Origin: an uncultured Mediterraneibacter sp.
GTDB lineage: Bacteria > Bacillota > Clostridia > Lachnospirales > Lachnospiraceae
Assembly (NCBI GenBank): GCA_944381935.1
Contig: CALWMN010000001.1
Coordinates: 124,001 to 188,000, forward strand
Length of the DNA stretch: 64,000 nt
Reading direction: 5' to 3'
The notes beneath the pieces were generated by a model, which did no database searches, was not told the origin of the DNA, and worked only from the letters and a program-made list of their open reading frames with translations. Shown piece by piece: positions 44,414 to 53,154 of the stretch. The translations under genes and the position numbers were made by a program. Each line of letters begins with the position of its first letter. Positions within the stretch are counted from its first letter, which is position 1.

Positions 44414-44608
44414 TTATTCCGCAATGGCTTCCAGATACTTTTCCACCTTCTGTACCGAATACAGCACCCAGTGTCCGATGGTGATCCTGGCGCCCGCGTC
44501 CACGGCTATTTTCCTTGCTGTCGCCTGACCGCAGGACAGCAAGGCGGCCAGTCCATCGATATCCACCGCCAGCCGAAGATCACTCTCTCTTTCTTTTGTC
44601 TGCCTCAA
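44414..44608 (-). CDS. Excisionase-like small helix-turn-helix protein
   Basis: 64 residues with a winged-helix pattern of Tn916-type excisionases: LAALLSCGQATARKIAVDAG, ARITIGHWVLYSVQKVEKYL. The typical role is to direct the integrase to excise. It begins one base after the DnaC-like gene's stop codon and lies upstream of the integrase on the same strand, as expected. Confidence 0.75.
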   Translation of the reverse strand: MRQTKERESDLRLAVDIDGLAALLSCGQATARKIAVDAGARITIGHWVLYSVQKVEKYLEAIAE

Positions 44609-44609
44609 T

Positions 44610-45359
44610 TCACATCACCTCCCCTTTCATCTGTTCTCTCAGCCGGTCCAGTTTTTCCTGTGCAGTCACGCGCCGGCGGCTCTCCCCGGAAAATTTTACC
44701 GGGACACACAGTTCCTTCAGCCGGTCATAAATTCGCGCATGAGCCGTATCCTGAGGATTGTTCAGCTCGTTCAGTGTCAGATTGGTAGTCACGATCAGCG
44801 GTTTGCCGCTCCGATATCTTCCGTCGATCACTGCATAGATTTGTTCCGGTCTATATTCTGTGCCGCGTTCCATTCCGAAATCATTGAAAATCAGCAAGGG
44901 GAACCGGTACAGGGATTTTATGTATTCATTCTTTTCTGAAAAATTAGAGAACAGGTCATTTAAGACTTCCGCAAAATTCGTCATGCGGACTGGGATTTCC
45001 TGTTCCAGCAGCGCATTGGCAATGCATTCAGCCAGAAAGCTTTTCCCTGTCCCTACTGCTCCTCAGAAGAGGAGACCAATATTATCACGTTTCATTTCCT
45101 CCCAATGCTTTACATAGAACCGGGCAGTTTCCGTATTCTTTGATTCCACGCGATTCTTATTAAAATTCCACTCCCGCATGGCTTTCTCGGAAAAACATCG
45201 TTCTTTTAAGCTTCTTACAGCTTCTTCATGCCGTGACTGCTCCCAGAGCACTTCCGCCTGTTCCCGGGCTTTCCTCCTCACTGCATGTATAATCCGGAAT
45301 CCCTTCTGCAGGAGCGGAACGCTCCGCCCATCTTCGCAAGGTAGCGGCATGGTCGGCAT
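44610..45359 (-). pseudogene. DnaC/IstB-like helicase loader, nonsense mutation
   Basis: One frame of about 249 codons interrupted by a single TGA at 45063-45065. The expected sequence there is NIGLLF-W-GAVGTGKSFLAE, so a Trp codon (TGG) directly before the Walker A motif became TGA. Downstream parts are intact: MTNFAEVLNDLF, LLIFNDFGMERGTEY (Walker B), SGKPLIVTTNLTLNEL (sensor 1) and ARIYDRLKELC. It would load helicase at the element's origin. A restart at 44984 would lack the P-loop. Readthrough or a sequencing error could alter this verdict. Confidence 0.82.
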
Positions 45360-45558
45360 AGTATTTGCCCGTAGATTTCATATAGCCGGATAATTCCTTG
45401 ATCAGCCGATCCACTCCTGGAATCTCCTGCTGGAGCTCCCTGTATTCGGATTCCGATAAATATACGTTTTGATATTTTCCATAAGCAGAGCGGGATCCCC
45501 TCTCTCCACTTATTGGACTCTGTATCTTTTGACTATTATTCATTTGATTAGAGGACAC
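45226..45558 (-). CDS. Replication-initiation helper protein (C-terminal-domain type)
   Basis: 110 residues. The centre carries the pattern YGKYQNVYLSESEYRELQQE ... LIKELSGYMKSTGKYYADHAATLRRWA, typical of the C-terminal domain of phage/ICE replication proteins encoded just before DnaC-like loaders. The large N-terminal winged-helix domain of full-length versions is absent, so this may be a naturally short or truncated form. It overlaps the loader gene by about 134 bp in another frame, suggesting a changed 3' end. Confidence 0.6.
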   Translation of the reverse strand: MSSNQMNNSQKIQSPISGERGSRSAYGKYQNVYLSESEYRELQQEIPGVDRLIKELSGYMKSTGKYYADHAATLRRWAERSAPAEGIPDYTCSEEESPGTGGSALGAVTA

Positions 45559-45636
45559 ATTTCTTACCCTCTGACGGTCACTTTTGGTAGAAAGGCCGGA
45601 ATCCGGGTCTGATCCGTCATGTACTCTGTCATCGGC

Positions 45637-45846
45637 CTATTCATCTTGTTCATTCTTCTGCTGCTGTCTGATCTTCCGCCGATGGCTCCGCTTGGATTCA
45701 TAACATGGACAGCAGATGATAACTGTCCGGAAACTCTGCTTACAGTCCCCGATGCATTTCCGGCAGGTCTCATTGTGTGTGACCCTTCCTCTTTCATAGA
45801 GAAAAAAGACCAATTCCTGTTTTCTTTTCTTACTCATTCTCGGCAC
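45637..45846 (-). CDS. Small Cys-containing element protein
   Basis: About 69 residues with a Cys pattern (CRKCIGDCKQSF, then CCPCYESKR) that could bind zinc, and a basic Arg/Lys-rich C-terminus. The best start is GTG at 45846 with AAAGGAGG seven bases upstream; ATG codons nearby are too close or too far. Similar small proteins occur at this position in Clostridia elements, but I cannot name the family. An overlapping frame (45564-45797) has no such features and was not called. Confidence 0.5.
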   Translation of the reverse strand: MPRMSKKRKQELVFFLYERGRVTHNETCRKCIGDCKQSFRTVIICCPCYESKRSHRRKIRQQQKNEQDE

Positions 45847-45934
45847 AGACATTCCTCCTTTCTGCCGTCCCACCGGTGCCGGATGCAGGACAGCAAAATA
45901 TGGTCGCGTTTCGGTATCATTTTTCGCATTTTTT

Positions 45935-45956
45935 GCTCATCTAAATGAGCTTTTTT
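45935..45956 (+). terminator. Terminator-like hairpin on the plus strand
   Basis: GCTCAT, four bases, ATGAGC, then six T (45935-45956). It fits a plus-strand terminator although no plus-strand gene precedes it. It may belong to an unrecognised short RNA or act as leader structure for the minus-strand genes. Confidence 0.35.
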
Positions 45957-46254
45957 GACCTTAAATATTCTTGGACAGGGATTCTACTGCCTGTGGGCAA
46001 AAACACTGTTTGGTCTTGTTTTGGTGTCATTTTGAAACAATTTGTCTGGACTACTTCCCAAATCCGGCAGAATGAGAATCGTCCTGAGACCGTTCCAGTC
46101 TTTTCTTCTCATGAATCCTCCTTTCATTCTTCCTGTTACGCAGTAACATCACAAATGGGAGAGTCGGCAGTCCTGCCGGAATCTTCCTTTTATGCTGCGT
46201 CTCACTTTCCAGTGGACGCTAATATCTGCTAAAGAAGCAGATTATCGAGGGTAT

Positions 46255-46341
46255 GGGGAATCGAAATCCCAAGCAAGAGCCCTGCATAGGAATACACGAT
46301 TGTGTATTACGGGGTGGATCTTGCTCTTATGAGAATTCCCC
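46255..46341. other. Nested three-tier palindrome (origin or oriT candidate)
   Basis: Three concentric inverted repeats share one centre. The outer is GGGGAAT/ATTCCCC (46255-46261, 46335-46341), the middle GCAAGA/TCTTGC with further partial pairing (46273-46278, 46319-46324) and the inner AATACAC/GTGTATT (around 46291-46309). The 87-bp unit lies upstream of the replication genes in a stretch of about 700 bases without a supported gene. Such cruciforms are typical of plasmid origins, oriT sites or structured RNAs. Confidence 0.5.
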
Positions 46342-46582
46342 TCTAACTAACCAAATTGGAAAGAAGTATTTTACAGCTTTAAAAAAAAGAAAATAATAAT
46401 TTTTCAAAATTTCCCTCTGCTCTTCTTTTTCAGTTTTTTAATAAGTCCTCACACTAATAGAATCAAAAAGTAGGGAAAATACAGGATAAGAAAAGAAATA
46501 ACTGAAATGCGACATTAAAAAAGCACCCAGTTAAAAACTGAATGCATCTAGTAAATATTCCAAAATATATTTGGGAGTAGTG

Positions 46583-46864
46583 TTATTTATATTGCGTCTT
46601 TCCCATACTTCTCATGGATTCTACGACACAAATCTTCCCAGCCAATCGTAATTCTTCAGGGGATGATTCAGGAATGTCTATACCTCCAAATTTCCCCTTC
46701 ATTTCATCTTCTATCGTCTTTCCGTAAACTGACAAGTATTCAGGATATTCATCTAAAAGTCTATAAAACAAATCATCAGCTATCGATCCCAGTTCCATGC
46801 AGCGATCTAAAATCGAATTATATATCTCCTGTGTCATAGGAATCTGATAATCCAGTGCTTCCAA
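46583..46864 (-). CDS. Hypothetical protein, 5' end uncertain
   Basis: About 93 residues, acidic and helical (MTQEIYNSILDRCMELGSIADDLFYRLLDEYPEYLSVYG). It can start only at a TTG at 46864; upstream the frame continues (FEFTDEQ) to a stop without ATG. It may therefore be a gene with a lost start or a TTG-initiated one. No family recognised. The flanking sequence is AT-rich element DNA. Confidence 0.4.
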   Translation of the reverse strand: MEALDYQIPMTQEIYNSILDRCMELGSIADDLFYRLLDEYPEYLSVYGKTIEDEMKGKFGGIDIPESSPEELRLAGKICVVESMRSMGKTQYK

Positions 46865-47047
46865 CTGCTCATCTGTGAATTCAAATATTTAAACAAGGAA
46901 ATTGCAAAACGCTCTATTTATTCCTATTTGTTTATGCATAATAAGAGCCTTCCGCCCACATATCTATTCTACAGCATTGTGGGTATCTCCACAATATTGT
47001 TTTTCGACGGCAACTCCTATAATTAAGTTATCTTTTAACGGAAAGGG

Positions 47048-47254
47048 GTGTTCAATATTATAGATTTCAGTCCACTGTGGGAAACCATGGAGCAGAAAGG
47101 CATCTCTCAATACCAGCTTCTAAAGCGCGGCATTGATAATAAAACACTGGATTCCCTGAAAAAGAATAAGAACATCACATTGAACACCCTTGAAAAACTT
47201 TCAAAGATTCTGAAATGTGATGATTTAAATAAGATAGTAAGATTTCATGAGTAA
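47048..47254 (+). CDS. Cro/C1-type (XRE) regulator
   Basis: 68 residues: a short helix-turn-helix protein of the HTH_26 type (LLKRGIDNKTLDSLKKNKNITLNTLEKLSKILKC). The start is GTG at 47048; the upstream GGAAAGG site is close, so ATT at 47057 is conceivable. It is probably a repressor of the element's own genes. It lies about 590 bp before the R-M controller gene. Confidence 0.65.
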   Translation: MFNIIDFSPLWETMEQKGISQYQLLKRGIDNKTLDSLKKNKNITLNTLEKLSKILKCDDLNKIVRFHE

Positions 47255-47843
47255 GGCAACTGGGATAAACAAGAGGATCCAATAGCCTTTATTATTTTTA
47301 TAGAGACTATAACCATTATATTAAGCCATGCCATCCTAGAACCATCAAATTCCTTTCCTTATGAAATAGAGAGCAGCCTTTTATTTTTGATTTTATGTTT
47401 GCCCTATAAGCTTTTGCATGTTTATCGTCCATCAACCATCCATACTTTAACAAAAACTCTAGCTCTCTTTTATCTATGTCGTACTATTCTTTTGTACATT
47501 TATCAGGAATACGCTCTTTTCCTTTAGTATAAAAAACATAATGATTCACCTTTCCTATGCAATAGAGCTCACCGCTTTTTTGTATTTTTCGCACTATGCG
47601 TTCTTATATCCGTAATGCCCGATTCGTCAGCCTATAGGTTCCGCACTACCGAATCACATTCAGCCAATATTAAAATTTTACCTACTTACATTTGACGCTT
47701 ACACATCAATCTATTTGGAACTATTTTAGTTGCAATTAACATATGGCAACATAAAATTGACTCACAATCACTATTCTGTTACTTATAAACCGTTGTCTTA
47801 TACTCCTCTTAATTTTATTCTTTTATTTAAGGGAGGTAATTTT
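47255..47843. other. AT-rich intergenic region upstream of the R-M controller
   Basis: About 590 bases without a supported gene. It includes an inverted pair GTTGC (47729-47733) and GCAAC (47746-47750), 12 bases apart and about 95 bp before the controller start, a possible operator. No classical C-box was recognised. Confidence 0.4.
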
Positions 47844-48050
47844 ATGATTCAAGTAGAATTAGGTCAACGAATTCAAGAAATTAGAATTTCACAAGGAATT
47901 AGTCAAGAAAAATTTGCATTGTCCATAAATATGGATCGAACATATTATGCTTCTGTTGAAGCTGGTAAAAGAAATATTTCAATAATAAATATTAAAAAGA
48001 TTGCTGACGGTTTCGGTATTTCTCTATCAGATTTATTTAAAAATTTGTGA
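47844..48050 (+). CDS. XRE-family controller (C-protein-like) of the R-M system
   Basis: 68 residues: a compact Cro/C1 helix-turn-helix (GQRIQEIRISQGISQEKFAL, MDRTYYASVEAGKRNISIINIKKIADGF), the size and fold of restriction controller proteins. GGGAGG precedes the start at 47844. It ends 14 bases before the endonuclease start and is co-directional, as in C-R operons. It should delay and tune endonuclease production relative to methylation. Confidence 0.8.
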   Translation: MIQVELGQRIQEIRISQGISQEKFALSINMDRTYYASVEAGKRNISIINIKKIADGFGISLSDLFKNL

Positions 48051-48064
48051 AAGGGGAGGTAATT

Positions 48065-49342
48065 ATGTCAAATTTTACATTTATAAAACCTATTGATCAA
48101 CCTTCAGGATCATTTAGGTTATTAGACTGGTTAGACACAAACTTCAGAGATAAAAATTTTACAAATTTTCGATGTACAGTGGCTTTTGCCAAAATTAAAC
48201 CTTTCTACAAACTACATAATTCTATACAAGTATGGAATTCTAATGGTAATTACTCTGAAGCCATTATTGGTGTGGATCATAAAAGTACCAGCTTACAAGC
48301 TCTTCAATATGCTATGTCAAATTTTAATAGTGTTTATATTTTACATGTAAATTATTCTACATTTCACCCAAAACTCTATATATTCTATGGACCTAGAAAG
48401 GCTGTAGCTTACTATGGTTCTAGTAATCTCACTTCGGGTGGGCTTGAAACAAATTTTGAAGGTGGCGTTCTCTTTGATTTTGACCTTACTAAAGACAATA
48501 CAGAATTTAATAATCTATTATTAAATTACACAACGTTATTAAATCCTTCTGTTCCTTGTACAGTTTTATTGACACCAACTTTTTTATCACAACTGGAATC
48601 CGCTAATCTTTTGTTAGATGAATCTATAACTCCTACTAAGTCGCCTTTAATACCGTCAGCTACAAAGTTCTCAACTACAACTAAACCTTTATTTGGCTCT
48701 TATTCTGTTAAGCCAGCTAAATCTATACCTAAATCCGTTATTACTGCTGCCTCTAGCTCAGGTATTATACCTTCATCTGCTCCAAAAGCTAAAGGGAGAT
48801 CAACTTCCCCTAGTACTAAAGCTTTGCCATCTGCTCCTATAATTATCCCGTTATTGGTTGATGGATTTATTTCCCAAATTGCTCCTCACAATAACGGAGA
48901 AATTTTACTGAGTAAATTAGCAGTCAATCAAAATCCCGCTTTTTTTGGTTTCCCTTTTACCGGGTCTACTATTCCAAAAAAGGCTACAAATGTTGCATAT
49001 CCGCAAAGAACACCTGATCCTACCATAAACATTGAAGTATACGATTCGAGGGGAGCACTTGTTAACTTTGTTCCAAATTATAAGTTAAATATGGTATATT
49101 ACACTAGGAAATCTGAGATAAGAATAACGATTACTCCTTCCATTTTAGCAGGTCTAGGCTGGACACTCGGTAATCCAAACTATCCAATTATGGTGATGGA
49201 ATTATCTAAGGCTACAGGAATTGATTATGAATTGAAATTTTACGCTCTCGGAAGTATAGATTATACAAATTATTTAACAATATGTAATCAAACACTACCA
49301 TCAGGAGGGAATTCCGTTCCTCGCAAAATGGGGTGGTATTAA
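48065..49342 (+). CDS. Phospholipase-D-type restriction endonuclease (BfiI/BmrI-like)
   Basis: 425 residues. The N-terminal nuclease domain (about 1-170) carries one HKD-type motif: FHPKLYIF, then AYYGSSNLTSGGLETNFEGG, as in BfiI-type enzymes that need no metal ion. A long Ser/Thr/Pro/Lys linker (about 190-265) leads to a C-terminal B3-like DNA-binding domain (about 270-425; FFGFPFTGSTIPKKA, YPQRTPD, NYPIMVMELS). GGGGAGG precedes the start at 48065; an ATG at 48047 is upstream of that site. It is convergent with the double methyltransferase. Recognition site unknown; the BfiI kinship is from motifs only. Confidence 0.75.
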   Translation: MSNFTFIKPIDQPSGSFRLLDWLDTNFRDKNFTNFRCTVAFAKIKPFYKLHNSIQVWNSNGNYSEAIIGVDHKSTSLQALQYAMSNFNSVYILHVNYSTFHPKLYIFYGPRKAVAYYGSSNLTSGGLETNFEGGVLFDFDLTKDNTEFNNLLLNYTTLLNPSVPCTVLLTPTFLSQLESANLLLDESITPTKSPLIPSATKFSTTTKPLFGSYSVKPAKSIPKSVITAASSSGIIPSSAPKAKGRSTSPSTKALPSAPIIIPLLVDGFISQIAPHNNGEILLSKLAVNQNPAFFGFPFTGSTIPKKATNVAYPQRTPDPTINIEVYDSRGALVNFVPNYKLNMVYYTRKSEIRITITPSILAGLGWTLGNPNYPIMVMELSKATGIDYELKFYALGSIDYTNYLTICNQTLPSGGNSVPRKMGWY

Positions 49343-49365
49343 AATAGAACATTAGCCCTTTTATA

Positions 49366-49516
49366 AGTATACGGTAAACCGCTAGTACTGTGTTAGTTTT
49401 TCAATCCATGAGATAATAACTTCAAAAAGCTACCGCTTTTTAAGGTAGTCGCTATTACAATCACACATCAATTGCGTTCAAAGCCCTAGGGCAGTACATA
49501 CGGTTTACCGTATACT
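49366..49516. repeat. MITE-like element or cruciform between R and M genes
   Basis: A 16-bp perfect inverted repeat, AGTATACGGTAAACCG (49366-49381) and its complement (49501-49516), extends to 25 bp with three mismatches (49366-49390, 49492-49516). It encloses about 100 bases with no gene. The whole 151-bp unit sits exactly between the convergent R and M genes. Confidence 0.55.
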
Positions 49517-49539
49517 ATTATTGAATCACAGCTCTTTCT

Positions 49540-52347
49540 TTATTTTTTAAAAACAAGAATATTGTTCTCAGTAATTGAATTTTTCATATGTTTATACTTT
49601 TCAATTGTGACACTAATTGGTATATCATATTCAAGTGTCCATCCCATATTACGTCCAGTTTCTCTTAACATCTCTGTTGTTTTTATCACAACCTTTTCTT
49701 CTCCTGTCGTCGTTTTAGTATCTCCAATCACAATACAAATATAACCATTTTCTTTTATAATCTCGTCAATTGTATTCATCACTTTAGTCATATCATGAAA
49801 ATACATATAAACCAATGCTGACATATTTTTTCGTCGGAACCCAACATCTGCATTTTTGTTTTGTGTATATATCTTATAAATTATTTCTTTTGCACAGTTT
49901 GATGTTATTTCTCCATAATTTCCTTCTTCAATTTTTCTTTCATATATACTTCTTATTCCTTTCTTTATTTCTCTTGTTCCAGTCATTTCCGCTTCTATGG
50001 GTACTCGTTTTGTTGCATTGATTCCATCCAGAACAAGCATATTCAATCGATTTGTATCAATATATGGCAAAGCAGTGGCATATGGTGGGCTTGTTATAAC
50101 TATATCAATTTCCCGATTTCCAATATTTTGCTTTACTAATTGAGTATCTGTCGAATTTCCTCTCCAAACTTTTGCACTTTCCAACTTCGTTGGTGCATTT
50201 TGACATACAGAGAAATAGACCATGATATTATTGTATTGCTTATCCAAGTTACTCATATAAATTCCTAAAACATCTGCATCATCAATTTGCTCTTTTCTAC
50301 GCCTAATTCTTAAATCTGAAGGATCTTGTTGGGAAATTTCTCTTATAATTGAGCTTAAAATAATTCGTAAAAAATCTTGAATTTGTTTATTAGGAACTGT
50401 TTCTATCTTTTTTAAAATAAAGGCCATTTTATTGATAACCTTTATTGGAAACCAACTTTCTATTTCTCCGATAGATTCCTTATCAAAAACTTCATGGTAA
50501 TCAAAATTAGCATAATTTGCTAATTCTTGTTTAAACAGATTAATATGCTTTTCAAAATCATATGGGGATACTCTAAATATATTATTTTTTACTTTTGCTA
50601 TTTCCACTGCAGTAGGATTAATATCACATCCATATCCCTTATATCCGTTTAAAGTAGCCTCTAACAAAACTGTTCCACTACCACAGAAAGGATCAAATAC
50701 TCTTGCCCCTTTTTCTATATGTAATATATTCAACAAAGGGCGTACTAATTGCGGATAAAATTTCCCCTTATATGGATGAACTCCATGTGTTAAATACTTT
50801 GATTCTTTCCTATCACTTTCATTATCCTGACTGTGTTCTAAAATTCGTTGCCAAGTGTCAGCATATGTTCCATTAATAGAATAGCCTTTATAAAATGTTA
50901 ATTTTTTTAAATTTTTTAACACATCAATATCTAATGTATTAAACATATCCCTTTTTTCCCCAAGTAACGCCTCTTTTTCAAGATCACTGATTGTTTTTTC
51001 ATAAGGCTGTAATTTGTATTCTACTTTGTGTAATTGTATAGCAGATAAACTAACTGGTTTCCTCAGTATCAAAATTTGCTCTGTTGTTGCTCTTCTCGCC
51101 CAACTTTTTACAGTTCTTTTGTTTTCAGGCAAGTTTCTATCCACAATCCCAATAAGATTAAAACCAATTTTTTCTGCTACTTCACCTATCTCTTTAGCTG
51201 TTTTATATTCTTTTCCGTCAAAAACGGCATCCCCCAAAATAAAAACAGCATACCTTCCTGATTTTAAAGCCTTAAAACAATTTCTTAATACTGGTGCCAT
51301 TTCTATCTTATATTGTTCAAAATTAAACTTTCTTTTTTGATATTTTAGATGCGAACCTATTTCTTCCTGTCCCATTTTTCTAGGATCACCATTAAGCCAA
51401 AATATTCTAAATCTATGATATAAGTGATAATCAAATGCATTGGGGTACGGCGGCGAAGTTATTATTAAATCAACTGAATCATTTTTTATTTTATTTTTTT
51501 CACCAACTATCTCCTCCATAACATTCGTTGTTATAAATTCACAAGATCTATATCCAATCACAGAGCTTAAGTCTTTTATCTTCAGATAATTAATCTTTAA
51601 ATCTTTTAGGAAGATAGCAACTGTTTCACCTACATAAGTTTCTCTTTTCTTTGCTCTGTACGTTGTTTCGCTTTCCTGGTTTGATACTTTTGTTACTATT
51701 TTCGATAAAGATGCTTTTGCAATATTTTTATTTGTTTCAGACATTAATTCACTTTTTATTAGAACTTTTAAAAATGCTAACTCACAAATAACAGGTTCCT
51801 CAAACCATTTTTCTATATTAGGTATATTTGGAATTTCACAATTAATATCATCCAAATGCCTTTTTATATAAACTCCAAGTTCATCTTTATTTAGATCATA
51901 GTATTCAAGTCTAGTTATAAAACGATCTAGTTCCATTTCGTCCTCTGATGTTAAACCTGTTGTCTTTGCTTTACCTATAATTTCTCCAATCGGATTTAAA
52001 TCTGTACTTACACATGTTCTATTTCTCAATATTGCCTCTAAAACAGTTGTTCCACTTCCTCCAAAAGGATCCCATACCCGCTCTCCCAAATCACTTAAAA
52101 TACTTATTACCTGAGCTGGTATTTGTGGTGGAAATTTTGCTGGATACGGATGTATATCATGAGAAAAATATGCTGTGTCTTCTGCTGTAAACGACCAATC
52201 TATCGCTTGAAATATTCTTAAAACCTGTTGTTCATCATTTAAATTGATTTTTATATCATTAGTATCTATGCAATCTAAATCCAAATCTTGAATTCTAGTA
52301 AAATAGGTTAAATATCTTTCTATTATTTTCTCATTTTGATTATTCAT
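49540..52347 (-). CDS. Fused double N4-cytosine-type DNA methyltransferase
   Basis: 935 residues made of two methyltransferase halves. Half 1 has HDIHPYPAKFPPQ, SAM motif VWDPFGGSGTT (about 93-100) and catalytic DLIITSPPYPNAFDY (about 299). Half 2 has HGVHPYKGKFYPQ, VFDPFCGSGTV (about 550) and DIVITSPPYATALPY (about 750). SPPY favours N4-cytosine modification. Enzymes with an asymmetric site need one activity per strand; in BfiI/BmrI systems these are separate proteins, here they are one chain. It partners with the convergent PLD-type endonuclease. A purine-rich site precedes the start. Confidence 0.85.
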   Translation of the reverse strand: MNNQNEKIIERYLTYFTRIQDLDLDCIDTNDIKINLNDEQQVLRIFQAIDWSFTAEDTAYFSHDIHPYPAKFPPQIPAQVISILSDLGERVWDPFGGSGTTVLEAILRNRTCVSTDLNPIGEIIGKAKTTGLTSEDEMELDRFITRLEYYDLNKDELGVYIKRHLDDINCEIPNIPNIEKWFEEPVICELAFLKVLIKSELMSETNKNIAKASLSKIVTKVSNQESETTYRAKKRETYVGETVAIFLKDLKINYLKIKDLSSVIGYRSCEFITTNVMEEIVGEKNKIKNDSVDLIITSPPYPNAFDYHLYHRFRIFWLNGDPRKMGQEEIGSHLKYQKRKFNFEQYKIEMAPVLRNCFKALKSGRYAVFILGDAVFDGKEYKTAKEIGEVAEKIGFNLIGIVDRNLPENKRTVKSWARRATTEQILILRKPVSLSAIQLHKVEYKLQPYEKTISDLEKEALLGEKRDMFNTLDIDVLKNLKKLTFYKGYSINGTYADTWQRILEHSQDNESDRKESKYLTHGVHPYKGKFYPQLVRPLLNILHIEKGARVFDPFCGSGTVLLEATLNGYKGYGCDINPTAVEIAKVKNNIFRVSPYDFEKHINLFKQELANYANFDYHEVFDKESIGEIESWFPIKVINKMAFILKKIETVPNKQIQDFLRIILSSIIREISQQDPSDLRIRRRKEQIDDADVLGIYMSNLDKQYNNIMVYFSVCQNAPTKLESAKVWRGNSTDTQLVKQNIGNREIDIVITSPPYATALPYIDTNRLNMLVLDGINATKRVPIEAEMTGTREIKKGIRSIYERKIEEGNYGEITSNCAKEIIYKIYTQNKNADVGFRRKNMSALVYMYFHDMTKVMNTIDEIIKENGYICIVIGDTKTTTGEEKVVIKTTEMLRETGRNMGWTLEYDIPISVTIEKYKHMKNSITENNILVFKK

Positions 52348-52535
52348 TTTTTCACTCCCTTCTGGGTAATTGTATCATTTCCCAGATTTATTTACAATAA
52401 AAAAATACATTTTTATATCTAAGCCTCAAATGAAATTTTACATTCCACTCCTTTAATGAAGTGTAGAGACTCTTTCATATATCCATGGTATGGTTATCTC
52501 TCCTTCTGACAGCAGTAGAAGGAGGAATAACACAA

Positions 52536-52667
52536 ATGAGTAAATTTATTCCAGGTAATCAGAAACATCTTACCCTTGAAGACCGTATTTACATCGAAAA
52601 TGAATGGAATAAGGGAACATCCTTTAAGGACATTTCCAGATCCCAACTACCATCCCAAAAGAGGTAA
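52536..52667 (+). pseudogene. IS30-family transposase N-terminal fragment
   Basis: About 33 residues (MSKFIPGNQKHLTLEDRIYI, NEWNKGTSFKDISR) match the helix-turn-helix start of IS30-type transposases. A small deletion then shifts the frame: PTTIPKEVR, the expected next block, follows in another frame. No DDE domain is nearby. The surrounding 52,350-53,035 stretch holds no other gene I can support. Confidence 0.7.
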
Positions 52668-53039
52668 GACCAATTGGCGAAACAGTGTTTATCCAATTCA
52701 AGAATCTTACTGCATCGAGCAACAAACACAAGTTTTTTTGAGTTGATCACATTTAAAACTTATGCATATCACCAATGTAGATAAACGACATTTTTACAAG
52801 ATGGGACCGATCAAAAATGATTGGATCCACATTGAACATAGATTCCTCTATGAATCATTGTTTATCTTATCTTTTTGCCTTCTTATAATTTACATCTGTA
52901 TGTTGGAAATTAAAAATGTGGAATATTGATTGCAATTAAATGCAACTATATTGCAACTTAGTTGCAATTTATTCTATTCAGCAAACCTTCTTGCACCTGC
53001 TCTTTTTCCCTCTATGATAAATTTTATCTTGTATTTTAC

Positions 53040-53061
53040 TACACCATTTACTACACCATTT
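53040..53061 (+). repeat. Arm-type repeats near attR
   Basis: TACACCATTT at 53040-53049 and 53052-53061, matching the pair near attL in sequence and orientation, about 60-80 bp inside attR. Confidence 0.5.
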
Positions 53062-53119
53062 TCTTTCAAAATGATGATTTTTGACACTTCCAGACAAAAA
53101 GACAGAGCCCGCCACACGG

Positions 53120-53143
53120 CAAGAGGTGAGTGCTAATTTTTTT
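53120..53143. repeat. Attachment-site core, right (attR)
   Basis: An exact second copy of the 24-bp core at 42653-42676. It carries only the right arm of CIRCE (GAGTGCTAA, 53128-53136). The sequence left of it is element DNA and lacks the TTAGCACT arm. Confidence 0.8.
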
Positions 53144-53154
53144 CTTTTCTGTTG

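Larger units (their letters stand above)
42677..53143. mobile_element. Integrative element inserted in the hsp20 CIRCE operator
   Basis: A 10.47-kb segment bounded by the 24-bp direct repeat. In order it holds arm-like repeats, an intact tyrosine integrase, an excisionase, a DnaC-like loader (nonsense mutation), a replication protein, small proteins, a large nested palindrome, regulators, a BfiI-like R-M system and an IS30 scrap. No relaxase is present, so any transfer would need help. The composition of its R-M half is clearly AT-richer than the chromosome. Confidence 0.75.

Noticed and set aside
45564-45797. 77-residue minus-strand frame in the element
   Set aside because: Overlaps the Cys-containing small protein in another frame and has low-complexity Ser/Arg content without a recognisable pattern.
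45945-46232. 95-residue plus-strand frame
   Set aside because: Begins inside a terminator-like hairpin, lacks a ribosome site and resembles no protein.
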